From: an uncultured Candidatus Thioglobus sp.
GTDB lineage: Bacteria > Pseudomonadota > Gammaproteobacteria > PS1 > Pseudothioglobaceae
Assembly: GCA_905182815.1 (NCBI GenBank)
Contig: CAJJCX010000004.1
Span: 682,001 to 746,000 of the forward strand
DNA length: 64,000 nt
Reading direction: 5' to 3'
Under the pieces are notes generated by a model, which was given only the letters and a program-made list of their open reading frames with translations, made no database searches and had not been told where the DNA came from. Each line of letters begins with the position of its first letter. The first letter of the stretch is position 1. A program made the position numbers and the translations under genes. This document shows positions 10,260-20,903 of the stretch, one piece after another.

Positions 10260-11405
10260 TTATCTAAACATAAGCTTAATCGTGTCAATCATTTTAGTAA
10301 AGATACCACCTTCAGTTGCATCTTCAAGGGCTATAAGTGGGAGGGTTGCAATATCTTCATTACTGAAGCTTATTACGAGTGTTCCTACTTGATCTCCTTT
10401 ATTAATTGGTGCAATTAAATCACTAGAAAGATTAATAGTTTGGGTGGTATATTTGAATTGGTTTCGCGGTAATGTTAAAAAGCTTGTATCGGAAACTCCT
10501 ACCTTAATATTTGCCTGTTTTGATTTATACACAGGTACTTGATGAGAAATATCATTAACTGACTGCGTTTCAAAAAAACGAAAACCATAGTCTAAAAGTT
10601 TTTCTGTTTCAGTGGTGCGAATATCAGGGCTTTCTGAACCGAGCACAACCGAGATAAGCCTCATACCAACTCTATTCGCACTTGTTACTAGACAATATCC
10701 CGCTTTTTTAGTCCAGCCAGTTTTTAATCCATCAACAGTACTATCCCTTGATAAAAGTTTATTTCTGTTGGGCTGAGTGATGTTGTTGTAGGTAAATTCT
10801 TTCTCGCTATACCATTTGTAATAATCTGGAAAGTCTCTAATCATTGCACTTGAAAGAATAGCCATATCTTTTGCAGTTGAGTATTGATTGTCATGTGGTA
10901 GTCCTGAGGAATTCTCAAAGTTAGAATTTTTCATTCCAATTTGCTCTGCATAGTCATTCATAAAGAGAACAAACGTTCCTTCTGAACCAGCTACATGCTC
11001 AGCTAAAGCAACAGAGGCATCATTTCCAGATTGAATTATCATTCCTTTAAGCAAGTCTTCAAGTTTGATCATTTTTCCAACTTCAATAAAACTTCTTGAT
11101 CCACCAGTTCTCCATGCTTTTTCACTTATTTTTACTTCTTCATCGAGAGTAATAAATCCCTCTTTAAGTCTTTTAAAGATGACATATGAAGTCATCAGCT
11201 TTGTAAGACTTGCAGGGGGCCTCATTTCGTTTTCATTATGTGACGCAAGAATTTTGCCAGAATTGTGATCCATTACGACGAATGCTTCTGCAGCAATTGC
11301 AGGAGCATCAGGAATATAAAAACGAGGCTCCTCAGCATTTACGTTTGTTAAAAATAGTATTAAAAAGGCTGATTTAAGGAGCAGAGTAAAAGAATTGATT
11401 TTCAT
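10260..11405 (-). CDS. dacA: D-alanyl-D-alanine carboxypeptidase (PBP5/6 family)
   Basis: This periplasmic DD-carboxypeptidase trims the terminal D-Ala of peptidoglycan stem peptides. The 381-aa protein begins with a signal peptide (KSAFLILFLTNVNA). The three active-site motifs of penicillin-binding proteins are present: SxxK in PPASLTKLMTSY, SGN in IIQSGNDASVALAEH, and KTG in VDGLKTGWTKKAGYC. A C-terminal PBP5-type beta domain and a terminal amphipathic segment (FTKMIDTIKLMF) fit membrane-surface attachment. It follows rodA with a gap of about 80 bp and precedes dat by 5 bp. Whether it is DacA or DacC in E. coli terms cannot be decided. Confidence 0.93.
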   Translation of the reverse strand: MKINSFTLLLKSAFLILFLTNVNAEEPRFYIPDAPAIAAEAFVVMDHNSGKILASHNENEMRPPASLTKLMTSYVIFKRLKEGFITLDEEVKISEKAWRTGGSRSFIEVGKMIKLEDLLKGMIIQSGNDASVALAEHVAGSEGTFVLFMNDYAEQIGMKNSNFENSSGLPHDNQYSTAKDMAILSSAMIRDFPDYYKWYSEKEFTYNNITQPNRNKLLSRDSTVDGLKTGWTKKAGYCLVTSANRVGMRLISVVLGSESPDIRTTETEKLLDYGFRFFETQSVNDISHQVPVYKSKQANIKVGVSDTSFLTLPRNQFKYTTQTINLSSDLIAPINKGDQVGTLVISFSNEDIATLPLIALEDATEGGIFTKMIDTIKLMFR

Positions 11406-11484
11406 AAGGTTATTTTTTAATTAATTATTTAAAGTTTTAAATTGGAAAAATTATTGTTTAAGTTATGTATTTAATTATAACTAG

Positions 11485-12621
11485 TTACTGTAAATACCTT
11501 GGGCCTTTATGTTTATGAATTGACATAATAATACCAAAACTTGCCATAAGAGTTATAAGTGATGAGCCTCCATAACTTATTAGAGGGAGGGGGACTCCAA
11601 CCACAGGAAGGAGGCCTGAAACCATACCAATATTAACAAAAATATATGTAAAAAATACAAACGTTAGGCTAGCACCCAATAATCTTGAAAAGTTGTCCTC
11701 ACATCTTAGAGATAAGATAAGGCAGCGATAAATTATGAGTGAGTAGATTATTATTAATAATAAAACGCCAAGAAATCCAAGCTCTTCTGCTAAAACTGAA
11801 AAAATAAAATCAGTAGATTGCTCTGGAACAAAGTCAAGCTGTGATTGGGAGCCTTTTGTAAGACCTTTACCAGTCAAGCCTCCCGAGCCAATTGCAATTT
11901 TTGATTGAATGATGTGATAGCCAGAGCCTAATGGATCAGACTCTGGATTGAATAGAGTTAAAATTCTTCTTTTTTGATAGGCTATTAAAAAATAATTCCA
12001 TGCTAAAAATAAGGAGCCACCCAGCAGGCTTGAAAGAAGTAATAGGTTTAGCCATTTATTTTTTAATAACATCACTCTTACGCCAGAAAAAAATAAAACA
12101 TAGACTCCAGATGCGCCAATTAACAAAGAGGTTCCCAGGTCGGGCTGCCTAGCAATGAGAAGAACAACTAGTCCAATAGCCAGCATTGAAATTACGACTG
12201 GAAGAGGACGGGGAGGTAAGGTTTTTTCACTTAAGATTGCAGCAATTGTCATTGGCACAATAATCTTCATCAATTCTGAAGGTTGAAATCTAACTAATCC
12301 AAGGTCTAGCCATCTCTGAGCGCCTCCTCCAGAACTACCAAAAAAAAGAACTGATATTAGTAGAAAAATACCTAGAATCATTAGTATGGGCGCTGATCGA
12401 AGCATAATAATCGGGGGAATTTGAGCGATTACTAGCATTACTGATGTTGCTAATCCAAGATGAACTAATTGACGATAAACTAGGTTTAAAGAGCCACCAG
12501 AGCTACTGTAAAGAATAAGTAGTCCAAGAGACGATAGCAAGATTATTAATATTAATAGAGGTGTATCAATTTTAAAAAACTTATAAAACTTGATTATTGT
12601 TTTGTATAAATAAGAAATCAT
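11485..12621 (-). CDS. rodA: Peptidoglycan glycosyltransferase RodA
   Basis: This is a SEDS-family polytopic membrane protein of 378 aa that polymerises lipid II for cell elongation with PBP2. Typical elements are about ten hydrophobic helices, GSGGGAQRWLDLGLVRFQPSE, RQPDLGTSLLI, the large periplasmic loop with PESDPLGSGYHIIQSKIAIG, and the C-terminal GLLPVVGVPLPLISYGGSS. The phrase GVPLPLISYGGSS and its neighbours point to RodA. The second SEDS gene of the window, at 51.4 kb, is next to murG and is FtsW. The start overlaps the preceding Mth938-like gene by 4 bp (ATGA). No mrdA (PBP2) is adjacent, unlike in E. coli. Confidence 0.93.
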   Translation of the reverse strand: MISYLYKTIIKFYKFFKIDTPLLILIILLSSLGLLILYSSSGGSLNLVYRQLVHLGLATSVMLVIAQIPPIIMLRSAPILMILGIFLLISVLFFGSSGGGAQRWLDLGLVRFQPSELMKIIVPMTIAAILSEKTLPPRPLPVVISMLAIGLVVLLIARQPDLGTSLLIGASGVYVLFFSGVRVMLLKNKWLNLLLLSSLLGGSLFLAWNYFLIAYQKRRILTLFNPESDPLGSGYHIIQSKIAIGSGGLTGKGLTKGSQSQLDFVPEQSTDFIFSVLAEELGFLGVLLLIIIYSLIIYRCLILSLRCEDNFSRLLGASLTFVFFTYIFVNIGMVSGLLPVVGVPLPLISYGGSSLITLMASFGIIMSIHKHKGPRYLQ

Positions 12622-12980
12622 AAAATTAATAAACCAACTTTCCTTAAGTCTCCAAGAAGTAAATTAAAACTGGAACATGCAGAAGTGTTATTCATACATT
12701 CGACCCCTAAATTAATTTCTGATAATGACATTTGTTGCTTTGGAGATAGAAAAACTGGGCTACTACCAGTTCCAATTATTAGAAGATCAATTGACTCTTT
12801 TGATAAAAGTGGAAATAGAAATTCTTTATCAACTTCAGTTATTTCTATAGCTGATAGTTCCCTTGACTCATTAGAAGAAATAAAGCAGGGTAATTTTAAC
12901 TTTGAGTGGGAGAGCGTAATTGTTAAATCATCGAATGAAATAACGGTATTTTGATTAGCATTTTGCTGAGTGAATTCCAT
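12618..12980 (-). CDS. Mth938-like domain protein (DUF498)
   Basis: This 120-aa protein contains LLIIGTGSSPVFLS and LGVECMNNTSACSSFNLLLGDLRKVGLLIL, the core of the Mth938-like family (DUF498/DUF598), a small alpha/beta fold. Bacterial members often sit next to export or envelope genes, but no biochemical function is established. The gene is first in an apparent operon with rodA (4-bp overlap), dacA and dat. The coding start ATG at 12980 is the only one that fits the family's start. The region upstream to gltX (158 bp) contains an 8-bp inverted repeat, TTAATAGC at 13061 and GCTATTAA at 13093, of unknown meaning. Confidence 0.75.
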   Translation of the reverse strand: MEFTQQNANQNTVISFDDLTITLSHSKLKLPCFISSNESRELSAIEITEVDKEFLFPLLSKESIDLLIIGTGSSPVFLSPKQQMSLSEINLGVECMNNTSACSSFNLLLGDLRKVGLLIL

Positions 12981-13138
12981 TAATATACTTCGCTATTTGG
13001 ATGATGGGATAATATTATAACAGTGTAAAATTAGCTTATCATTTGTTTTGATTCGGCAGTTTAATAGCGTTAATTAATCTCTTAATAAATGAGCTATTAA
13101 GTAACTTAAAATTTAAATCTATAATTCTTAAATAATAA

Positions 13139-14528
13139 ATGAAATCAAGATTTGCTCCTTCCCCAACTGGTTATTTGCATATTGGTGGTGCTAGAACAGC
13201 TCTTTTTGCATGGCTATGGGCAAAAAAAAATAATAGTAAGTTTGTGCTTAGAATTGAAGATACTGATAAGGAGCGTTCAACCCAGGCCTCTGTTGATGCA
13301 ATTTTGGAGGGAATGGACTGGCTGGCTTTGGACTATGATGAAGGCCCAATTTATCAGAGTGATAGAACTGTTCGCTATAATGAAGTTATCTCTGAATTAC
13401 TTATAAAAGGCAAAGCGTATTATTGTGATTGCTCTATCGAGCGATTAGAGTTAATGAGAGAAGAGCAAATTGCAAAAAAAGAAAAGCCTAAGTATGATCG
13501 ATGCTGTCGAGATAAGGGGTTAAAAAATGGTGTTATTAGATTTCTTAACCCTGTTGACGGCAATGTAAGCTTTAGTGATTATGTTAAAGGTGACATAAGC
13601 ATTTCTAATTCTGAATTAGATGACTTAATTATCTCAAGGTCAGATGGATCTCCAACCTATAATTTGACGGTTGTAGTCGACGACCATGATATGGCAATAG
13701 AGTGCGTTATCAGGGGTGATGACCACATTAATAATACTCCTAAGCAAATTAACCTTTATGAGGCTATGGATTGGCCTTCCCCTAAATTTGCTCATGTACC
13801 AATGATCTTGGGCTCAGATGGATCACGCTTATCAAAAAGGCATGGAGCCCTTAATTTATTATCATACAGGGATGAAGGTTTGTTGCCTTTCGCTCTTCTT
13901 AATTATATTGTAAGGTTAGGCTGGTCTCATGGAGATCAAGAAATCTTTTCTGTTGATGAAATGATTAATCTTTTCGATCTGAGAAGTATTAATAATTCAC
14001 CAGCTAGCTTTAATCAAGAAAAGCTTGAGTGGATTAATCACTCTCATATAAAGACAACTGAAGTCAATGAGCTTGCCTCTAATCTTAAATGGCACCTTGA
14101 TCAATTAAACATTGAAGTAGGTGATGGACCTGTTCTTAATGAAGTTATTGATGCTCTTCGAGATCGCTCTAAGTCCCTAGTCGATATGGCGCAAAGCTGT
14201 GCCATGTTTTATAATGATTTTAAAGAGTTTGATGCAAGTTCAGGCAGGTAAGGTTTTTACTCAAGAATCAAAATTAATATTAGTTGATTTATTTACTAAC
14301 TTAAACGATATAAGCTCCTGGACGGCTGAGAATATTCATTCTACTATTAAAGGTATTTGTGAGGCTAGGGATGTTGGTTTTGGTAAGGTAGGCCAGCCAT
14401 TTAGACTTGCTATTAGTGGTGATGGTAAGGCGGGGAGTGTTGACATAAGCGCGCAACTTGTTGGCAAAGCCAGAACCTTGCTTCGAATACAAATGGCTTT
14501 AGATTATATTGATAATATTAATTCTTAA
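13139..14528 (+). CDS. gltX: Glutamyl-tRNA synthetase, frameshifted near the C-terminus
   Basis: This class I synthetase charges tRNA-Glu. The HIGH region is [20 protein letters not shown] at residues 4-23 and the KMSKS-type loop is [11 protein letters not shown]. The first frame stops at 14251. The C-terminal anticodon-binding domain ([32 protein letters not shown]) continues in another frame to 14528. Deleting one base near 14230-14245, for example in the TT of GCAAGTTCAGG, gives [16 protein letters not shown] and a full-length protein of about 463 aa. This is most likely a consensus error. It starts a plus-strand block, and the AEC transporter follows after 31 bp. Confidence 0.93.
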
Positions 14529-14559
14529 TCTTGCTCTTAGGCATATAAAAAAAGTATAA

Positions 14560-15501
14560 ATGCTTTCAAATTTCTTTCAAATATTTTTACTTATTTCACC
14601 AGTATTTATTCTGATAATTCTAGGTAATGTACTAAGAAGACTTGGGGTTCCTGATGTATCTTTTTGGGACGTTAATGATAAGCTTGTCTATTGGGTTCTA
14701 ATTCCATCTCTTTTATTTCACCACATATCTCAAATTCACTTATCTTCATCAATGATTTATAGTTATGGGGTAGTTATACTTTCTGGGTTATTTATTGTAA
14801 CAATAGTGTCAGTTCTGATGGGTAAGCTGCTAGGGTATTCCCCCGAGTCTTGGTCATCAATTTTGCAGGGCGCTGCAAGGCATAACGCATTTATTGCACT
14901 AGCAATAGCAGGTAGCCTTTTTGGGGATGAGGGTTTAGCAATTGGAGCTGTGTTTATGCTTTTATATGTTCCTAGTATCAATATTGTTGTAATCTCTATC
15001 ATGGTCTCTAACTTAACTCAGCCTGGACAAGCTGATACTACAAAAGGAATAGCCAATATATTTATAGAATTAATAAAAAACCCATTCATACTTGCAATGA
15101 TTGCTGGTTTATTTGTATCATTAATTGAGTCAGACAAACTAATTATTGTTCATGAAACTTCTGGTCTTCTTGGCTCTGCAGCATTACCAATAATGCTTCT
15201 AACTATTGGCGCAAAGATTAAAGTAAGAGATCTTGCATTAAAAATGACTCCAATTATTATTTCTAATTCTCTCAAATTGATAGCATTTCCTGTAATCGCA
15301 TATATTGTTGCATCATCAATGGGGCTTAGCCAGTTAGAGGTAGTTGTTGCGGTTATCTTTGCATCTGTCCCAACTGCCGCATCATCCCATGCATTAGCGA
15401 AACAATTTGGCGGAGATGAGCAGTTGATGACAAGTATTGTTACTACTCAAGTTGCTTTATCATTCATTACAATACCAGTAATACTTGCCGTTATAACTTA
15501 A
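14560..15501 (+). CDS. Auxin efflux carrier (AEC) family permease
   Basis: This 313-aa integral membrane protein has about ten hydrophobic segments in two five-helix halves. IFLLISPVFILIILGNVLRR is the usual first helix of AEC/YfdV-type transporters. Also typical are WSSILQGAARHNAFIALAIA and the C-terminal FASVPTAASSHALAKQFGGD. Bacterial AEC proteins export or exchange small carboxylates such as malate or malonate. No neighbour reveals the substrate here. It stands between gltX (31 bp) and trxA (137 bp). The family call is confident, the substrate unknown. Confidence 0.85.
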   Translation: MLSNFFQIFLLISPVFILIILGNVLRRLGVPDVSFWDVNDKLVYWVLIPSLLFHHISQIHLSSSMIYSYGVVILSGLFIVTIVSVLMGKLLGYSPESWSSILQGAARHNAFIALAIAGSLFGDEGLAIGAVFMLLYVPSINIVVISIMVSNLTQPGQADTTKGIANIFIELIKNPFILAMIAGLFVSLIESDKLIIVHETSGLLGSAALPIMLLTIGAKIKVRDLALKMTPIIISNSLKLIAFPVIAYIVASSMGLSQLEVVVAVIFASVPTAASSHALAKQFGGDEQLMTSIVTTQVALSFITIPVILAVIT

Positions 15502-15638
15502 CTATAACAAACCACTGAATATTTACTATTTTTCCTAGGTGATAATCTTTTTTAAAAAAATAGTTTTTATGTCAGGAAGTGTTATAATAACTGCAAATTA
15601 GCTCGATTCAATTTTTTTACTTTCCAATTTTTTAATAC

Positions 15639-15965
15639 ATGAACGACAAAATTAAAGTAGTCAGTGACGCTTCGTTTGAGGCTGATGTAGTTAGCTCAAC
15701 TCAACCTGTTTTAGTAGATTTTTGGGCCGAATGGTGTGGACCATGTAAGGCTTTAGCCCCTATTCTTGATGAAATTGCTGATGAATATGAAGGACGAATT
15801 ACAATAGCAAAAGTCAATGTTGACGAAAATACTCAATTACCACCTAAGTATGGCATAAGAGGTATTCCAACGATGCTTCTATTTAAAGATGGTGCAGTTC
15901 ACGCAACAAAGGTCGGTGCTCTTTCTAAGGCAAACTTAAATGCATTTTTGGATTCTAATATTTAA
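15639..15965 (+). CDS. trxA: Thioredoxin 1
   Basis: This 108-aa thioredoxin has the active site [13 protein letters not shown] (residues about 29-41) and the cis-proline loop [14 protein letters not shown]. It reduces cytosolic disulfides and serves ribonucleotide reductase and other thiol enzymes. The length and C-terminal helix match E. coli TrxA. The trxA-rho order is conserved in gammaproteobacteria and is kept here with a 126-bp leader between. The gene is intact. Confidence 0.96.
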   Translation: MNDKIKVVSDASFEADVVSSTQPVLVDFWAEWCGPCKALAPILDEIADEYEGRITIAKVNVDENTQLPPKYGIRGIPTMLLFKDGAVHATKVGALSKANLNAFLDSNI

Positions 15966-16091
15966 TAACATCATTTAACTATATATAAAACATTCTCTAA
16001 ATCACTCTTCCTTTATCAAATTCAAATAAAATACTACTTACTTACTCCTGGGCAATATGCCAATCCCCTCTAATTACTTTAAAAAATCTAT
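15966..16091 (+). promoter_or_regulatory. rho leader: C-rich, G-poor, rut-like sequence
   Basis: The 126 bp between trxA and rho contain 29 C and only 4 G on the coding strand, and all four G lie in CTGGGCAATATGCC. Such C-over-G skew in unstructured RNA is the hallmark of Rho utilisation sites. In E. coli, rho is autoregulated by Rho-dependent attenuation in its leader after trxA, so the same mechanism is inferred here. No intrinsic terminator hairpin is seen. Confidence 0.5.
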
Positions 16092-17354
16092 ATGAAACTA
16101 TCAGAACTTAAAATTAAGACTCCTGCCGAGCTTTTAGAGCTTGCTCAATCCCTTGGTATTGAGAATATTTCAAGAGCAAAAAAACAAACTTTAATTTTTG
16201 CAATTCTCAAACATAAAGCAGATAACGATGAAGAGGTTTTAGGAGATGGTGTTCTAGACATTTTACAAGAGGGCTATGGTTTTCTTAGATCTTCAAATGA
16301 CTCATATGTGTCAGGCCCTGATGATATTTATGTTTCACCTAATCAAATTAGGCGTTTTAATTTATTAACTGGTGACGTTGTTACTGGAAAAATTAGGGCT
16401 CCAAAAAAAGGTGAAAAGTATTTTGCTTTAGTAAAAGTTTCTGAGGTAAATGAAGACTCTCCAGAGAGTGTTAGAAACCGCATACCTTTTTCTTCATTAA
16501 CACCATTGCATCCTAATGAAAGATTAGGACTAGAATTAGGTAATGGTGGTACAGAGGATATAACTGCTAGAGTAATTGATTTAGTTGCTCCTATTGGAAA
16601 AGGACAAAGAGGATTATTAGTAGCCCCTCCAAAGGCTGGAAAAACTATGATTTTGCAAAATATTGCATCATCGATTGCTGTTAATCACCCTGAGTGCGAA
16701 TTAATTGTTTTATTAATTGATGAGAGGCCAGAAGAGGTTACAGAAATGGAGCGAACTGTTAGAGGTGAGGTTATTTCTTCTACTTTTGATGAGCCTGCGA
16801 AAAGACACGTCCAAATTGCTGAAATTGTTATTGAAAAAGCTAAAAGAAGAGCAGAGCAAGGCAAAGATGTTATTATTTTGCTTGACTCTATAACTCGTTT
16901 AGCAAGGGCCTATAATACTGTAGCCCCTTCATCTGGGAAAGTCCTAACTGGTGGTGTTGATGCAAATGCTTTACAAAGGCCAAAACGTTTTTTTGGTGCA
17001 GCAAGAAATATTGAAAATGGTGGCAGCATTACTATAATTGCTACTGCGTTAGTGGAGACTGGCTCTAAGATGGACGAAGTCATCTATCAAGAATTTAAAG
17101 GCACAGGTAATATGGAGCTGCATCTTGAAAGAAGGTTATCTGAAAAACGAATATTCCCAGCAATTAATATAAATGCCTCAGGTACTCGTCGTGAAGAGCT
17201 TATGACAGATGAGCAAGAATTACAGAAAATGTGGATTTTGAGAAAAATTCTTCACCCTATGGATACTGTTGAGGCTGCTGAGTTTTTAATTGAGAGACTG
17301 AGATTTTCTAAAACAAATGATGAGTTTTTCGATTCAATGAAGCAAAAGAAGTAA
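16092..17354 (+). CDS. rho: Transcription termination factor Rho
   Basis: This hexameric RNA-dependent ATPase terminates transcription. The 420-aa protein has the N-terminal Rho_N helix bundle ([20 protein letters not shown]), the cold-shock-like RNA-binding fold with [13 protein letters not shown], and the P-loop [15 protein letters not shown] (about residues 174-188). Further motifs are Walker [17 protein letters not shown], the Q-loop region [12 protein letters not shown] and the R-loop [20 protein letters not shown]. Length and motifs match E. coli Rho (419 aa). The gene is intact and is preceded by a rut-like leader. Confidence 0.97.
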   Translation: MKLSELKIKTPAELLELAQSLGIENISRAKKQTLIFAILKHKADNDEEVLGDGVLDILQEGYGFLRSSNDSYVSGPDDIYVSPNQIRRFNLLTGDVVTGKIRAPKKGEKYFALVKVSEVNEDSPESVRNRIPFSSLTPLHPNERLGLELGNGGTEDITARVIDLVAPIGKGQRGLLVAPPKAGKTMILQNIASSIAVNHPECELIVLLIDERPEEVTEMERTVRGEVISSTFDEPAKRHVQIAEIVIEKAKRRAEQGKDVIILLDSITRLARAYNTVAPSSGKVLTGGVDANALQRPKRFFGAARNIENGGSITIIATALVETGSKMDEVIYQEFKGTGNMELHLERRLSEKRIFPAININASGTRREELMTDEQELQKMWILRKILHPMDTVEAAEFLIERLRFSKTNDEFFDSMKQKK

Positions 17355-17393
17355 TGCTCAATTAGCTGTTGAGATTATTTTATAATTATCAGA

Positions 17394-18560
17394 ATGCTAC
17401 TTAAGTTTTTTAAATTCAAAAATACTATAATTTCCAGGTACTTACTGAGCAATTTATTTATATTTTTTATTGCGATAACTTTTATAATTGGACTTATAGT
17501 ATTTGGTAATCAGTTTGTTCTAACTGTTCAAGAGAGCATATCCTTTGGAATTCCTATTAAAGAGTTAATGCCACTAATCGGCTTTAACATGCTAAGAGAT
17601 ATCCCAATAATATTAATTTTATCCCTTTTTCTGTCGATTATTATTACTATATCTCAACTCTACAAAAACTCAGAAGCGGTGGTAATGAATTCTATTGGAC
17701 TTGGCGATAGGGAATTTATGAATCTAATCAAACCAATCATTTTTTTTACTTTTATTATTATTTTTTATTTAACTATATTCGCAGTTCCATGGGCCAAGCA
17801 GCAGAAAAGTTACACTGAAGATGAAACGGTTAATGCATCAGAATTTTCATTTATTACAGAAGGAAAGTTTGAGAGCTTTAAAAATGGTGAGATTGTTTTT
17901 TATGCCTCTGAATCAAAAGTAAGTGATATCGTTGGTGAGCAAAATATGGAAGAAGTCTTTATTTATGCGTTGGATGATGAGAGTCCAGTAGTTGTTCTTG
18001 CTTCAGATGCAAAAAAATATACTGATGCAAAAAATGGCAGCATATATCTTCGACTTGAGAATGGTACGAGATATGAGGGGTTACCTGGTGATAAAAACAT
18101 CAATATTCTTAATTTTGAGAAATATGACTTGGAGATAGTTTCAGGTGATATTCAAAAATCTATAGCGAGTTTTTCAGAAATAGAAGAGAGAAATACAATA
18201 GATCTGTTAAGAGAGGGTGGTGTTAATGCAAATGCAGAGATTCAATGGAGAATTTCCCAGCCTCTTTCAGTTTTAATCCTTTCTATATTTGGTGTTTTTC
18301 TAGGAAAGTCATCTCCAAGAACTGGAAAAGGAATTAATCTTATATTTGGAATAATTATTTTCATGCTATACAACAATGCCTTGTTAGTTGCGAAAAGTGC
18401 AATTGAGAGTGGCCAACTTAGCCCACTAATTGGAATGTGGGGTATTCATTTGCTATTATTATTAATTTTAATAATTTTTTATCAATTTAGAGAAGGCAAA
18501 GTTGCTTACTTTGTTGATAAAATAGCCTTTTTTAATATTAAAGAGAAAAGTCATGTCTAG
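17394..18560 (+). CDS. lptF: LPS export permease LptF
   Basis: This 388-aa YjgP/YjgQ-family membrane protein is half of the LptFG pair that extracts lipopolysaccharide from the inner membrane with LptB. It has three helices near the N-terminus, with the family segment [20 protein letters not shown] periplasmic beta-jellyroll domain of about 150 residues follows ([20 protein letters not shown]), then three C-terminal helices. The resemblance is to LptF rather than LptG. lptG is not adjacent, unlike in E. coli where the two are neighbours. The stop overlaps the start of queF by 8 bp, so lptF-queF-pcnB appear co-transcribed. Confidence 0.87.
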   Translation: MLLKFFKFKNTIISRYLLSNLFIFFIAITFIIGLIVFGNQFVLTVQESISFGIPIKELMPLIGFNMLRDIPIILILSLFLSIIITISQLYKNSEAVVMNSIGLGDREFMNLIKPIIFFTFIIIFYLTIFAVPWAKQQKSYTEDETVNASEFSFITEGKFESFKNGEIVFYASESKVSDIVGEQNMEEVFIYALDDESPVVVLASDAKKYTDAKNGSIYLRLENGTRYEGLPGDKNINILNFEKYDLEIVSGDIQKSIASFSEIEERNTIDLLREGGVNANAEIQWRISQPLSVLILSIFGVFLGKSSPRTGKGINLIFGIIIFMLYNNALLVAKSAIESGQLSPLIGMWGIHLLLLLILIIFYQFREGKVAYFVDKIAFFNIKEKSHV

Positions 18561-18939
18561 CTCACCAAGTAAAATTTTAGAAGTTTTTGATAATCCTAAT
18601 AGTGAAAGGGATTTTGTAATTCGTATTGATTCATCAGAATTTACATGCCTTTGTCCTTTGACTGGGCAGCCAGATTTTGCTGATATCCATATTGAATATA
18701 TAGCTGATAATTTTTGTGTTGAACTTAAAGCACTAAAAAATTATTTTTGGTCTTACAGGAATGAAGGTGCTTTTCATGAAGCCGTTACTAATAAAATTCT
18801 TGATGATTTAGTTGAGGTTATGAATCCTCGCTTTATAAGACTAAAAGCTATTTTTAATGTTAGGGGTGGGGTTTATACAAATATCGAATGTGAGCATAGA
18901 AAAGATGGTTGGAAGCCTAGAGAAGTTGTGAGCTTATGA
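18553..18939 (+). CDS. queF: 7-cyano-7-deazaguanine reductase, short (type I) QueF
   Basis: QueF reduces preQ0 to preQ1 with NADPH in queuosine biosynthesis. The 128-aa protein is the unimodular form: the catalytic Cys and its context are [20 protein letters not shown], and the substrate-binding [20 protein letters not shown] follows. E. coli has the longer two-module type, so this one resembles the Bacillus-type enzyme. It overlaps lptF by 8 bp and pcnB by 4 bp. The gene is intact, and no other queuosine genes are in the window. Confidence 0.93.
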   Translation: MSSSPSKILEVFDNPNSERDFVIRIDSSEFTCLCPLTGQPDFADIHIEYIADNFCVELKALKNYFWSYRNEGAFHEAVTNKILDDLVEVMNPRFIRLKAIFNVRGGVYTNIECEHRKDGWKPREVVSL

Positions 18940-20075
18940 CCCCAGTTCGTCAGACTGTTAAATTTGACAAAAAGCTACTTGATAAAGATGCTGTAAAGAT
19001 AGTTCAGACTTTAATTAAAGCTGGATATGATGCTTATTTGGTTGGTGGATGTATACGAGATTTATTGTTAGGCTATGAGCCTAAAGATTTTGATATTGCT
19101 ACAAATGCAACCCCAGAGCAGGTTAACAAAACTTTTAAACGCTCAAGAATTATTGGAAGGCGCTTTAGATTAGTTCATATAATGTTTTCTGCAAGAAAAT
19201 TTATTGAAGTAGCTACTTTTCGCGCGGGCAAGGTTAAAACTTCTAATAGTGGTGTGGTTGTTCGAGACAACTTTTATGGATCATTGGAAGATGATGTATT
19301 CAGAAGAGATTTTACTGTTAATGGTCTTTATTATGATCTTGTAAACTCTCAGGTTATTGATTATGTTGGAGGCCTAGATGATTTAAAAGCTGCTGAAATT
19401 AAAATGATAGGTAATCCAAAAGAGCGTTTTGAAGAAGATCCTGTTAGAATGATTCGTGCTGTGCGCTTTAAGGTTAAACTAAGCGCCCAATTAGAGCCAG
19501 AGCTTTCAAAAAGTATATCGAGTAATGCGCATTTACTAGCTAATATCCCGCCTGCGAGACTCTATGAAGAAGTCATTAAACTGTTCCACAATGAAAACTC
19601 AATTGAAGTTTTTAATGAACTTTTAAATTTTGGATTATTAAAGCATTTATTCTCCCAAACTAAAGAAAGTTTATTTATTAATGCCGCTTTAGAAAATACT
19701 TCTAAAAGAATTAAGAGCGGTAATTCTGTTACTCCCGCATTTATTTTTGCTGTCTTTCTTTGGAGTTCGTTTAATTTAAGAGTTGTTGTGACTAATAAAA
19801 AAAATAAACCTCGAGTAGAGACAATGATTAATGCTGCAGAGTATGTTATTAAAAATCAAACTCAGCAAGTTATGATGCCTCGATGGTTGTCAACTCGAGT
19901 TAAAGATATTTGGTTGATGCAATATCAACTTGAAAATTGTAATCCAAAAAAAGAAAGTGACTTAATTGGTAATCCACGTTTTCGTATGGCCTATGACTTT
20001 CTGGTATTACGTTCACAAAGTATTGATTTAGAATTAAAAAATAAGGCAGAACATTGGACAGCTCTTCAAAACTAA
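18936..20075 (+). CDS. pcnB: Poly(A) polymerase I
   Basis: This class II nucleotidyltransferase adds 3' poly(A) tails to RNA and promotes decay. The 379-aa protein has the signature [26 protein letters not shown], split as [12 protein letters not shown] and [10 protein letters not shown], with the catalytic DxD, followed by [11 protein letters not shown] and [20 protein letters not shown] favours PcnB over a CCA-adding enzyme. It is shorter than E. coli PcnB (465), mainly at the basic C-terminus, although [14 protein letters not shown] and the conserved [12 protein letters not shown] are present. The next SDR gene overlaps by 22 bp. The usual partner folK is not adjacent. Confidence 0.9.
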   Translation: MTPVRQTVKFDKKLLDKDAVKIVQTLIKAGYDAYLVGGCIRDLLLGYEPKDFDIATNATPEQVNKTFKRSRIIGRRFRLVHIMFSARKFIEVATFRAGKVKTSNSGVVVRDNFYGSLEDDVFRRDFTVNGLYYDLVNSQVIDYVGGLDDLKAAEIKMIGNPKERFEEDPVRMIRAVRFKVKLSAQLEPELSKSISSNAHLLANIPPARLYEEVIKLFHNENSIEVFNELLNFGLLKHLFSQTKESLFINAALENTSKRIKSGNSVTPAFIFAVFLWSSFNLRVVVTNKKNKPRVETMINAAEYVIKNQTQQVMMPRWLSTRVKDIWLMQYQLENCNPKKESDLIGNPRFRMAYDFLVLRSQSIDLELKNKAEHWTALQN

Positions 20076-20887
20076 AGTCAGTTCTTATTACTGGATGCTC
20101 TAGTGGAATAGGTCTTTGCCTTGCTCATGGACTTCGCTCTGAAGGTTACCGTGTTTTTGCGAGTGCTAGAAATAGTGATGACGTAGATAAACTCAAAGCT
20201 CTAGGTTTTGAGTCTTTGTTACTTGATTTGTCTTCCTCAGGCTCAATAAATGATGCTATTTCAGAACTTTATCAAAAGACTGATAAATTGTATGCTTTAA
20301 TTAATAATGGCGCTTATGGACAAGCTGGCGCTCTAGAGGATATTTCCCGAGATGCTTTAGAGAAGCAATTTCAAGCGAATGTTTTTGGTTGGCATGAGTT
20401 GACTAATTTAGTATTACCTAAAATGAGAAAAGAAAACATAGGGCGAGTTATTTATATAAGCTCTGTTTTAGGGTTTGTTGCTATGCCATTTAGAGGCCCT
20501 TATATTGCATCTAAGTTCGCAATAGAGGGACTAGTTAATACTTTAAGACTGGAACTAAGTGATACAAACATTAAATTTTCTTTAATTCAGCCTGGACCAA
20601 TAGAATCAAAATTTAGAGCCAATGCTTATTTAGCTTTTAAGGAAAATGTAGATAGTTCACAGAGTAATTATAAAGAACAATATAACACAATGATTCAAAG
20701 GCTTGAATCAGACAAGAATGCTCAATTTACTCTTCCACCAGAGGCTGTATTGAAGTGCGCACTTCATGCTCTAAAGTCAAGCTCACCAAAAATTCATTAT
20801 CGCGTCACCTTTCCAACCAAATTATTTGCTTTTTTAGGTAGAATATTACCAAGCTCATGGATGGATAAAATTTTAAACAATTCATGA
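20054..20887 (+). CDS. Short-chain dehydrogenase/reductase, YbbO-like
   Basis: This 277-aa classical SDR has the NAD(P)-binding GCSSGIGL near residue 14, the NNGAYG motif, catalytic Ser in YISSVLGF and the Tyr-Lys pair in GPYIASKFAIEG. Throughout its length it resembles E. coli YbbO: PGPIESKFRANA, a conserved proline-rich C-terminus, and KILN at the end. YbbO reduces aldehydes with NADPH, so a similar role is possible. The proposed start is TTG at 20054, overlapping pcnB by 22 bp, because no ATG lies before the nucleotide-binding strand. It is followed after 16 bp by xseB. The physiological substrate is unknown. Confidence 0.8.
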   Translation: MDSSSKLKSVLITGCSSGIGLCLAHGLRSEGYRVFASARNSDDVDKLKALGFESLLLDLSSSGSINDAISELYQKTDKLYALINNGAYGQAGALEDISRDALEKQFQANVFGWHELTNLVLPKMRKENIGRVIYISSVLGFVAMPFRGPYIASKFAIEGLVNTLRLELSDTNIKFSLIQPGPIESKFRANAYLAFKENVDSSQSNYKEQYNTMIQRLESDKNAQFTLPPEAVLKCALHALKSSSPKIHYRVTFPTKLFAFLGRILPSSWMDKILNNS

Positions 20888-20903
20888 AATTAAGGTAATA
20901 AAA

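Noticed and set aside
13061-13100. Inverted repeat TTAATAGC...GCTATTAA upstream of gltX
   Set aside because: Only 8 bp, AT-rich, 24-bp loop and no T-run. Expected by chance in such DNA, so not annotated as an operator or terminator.
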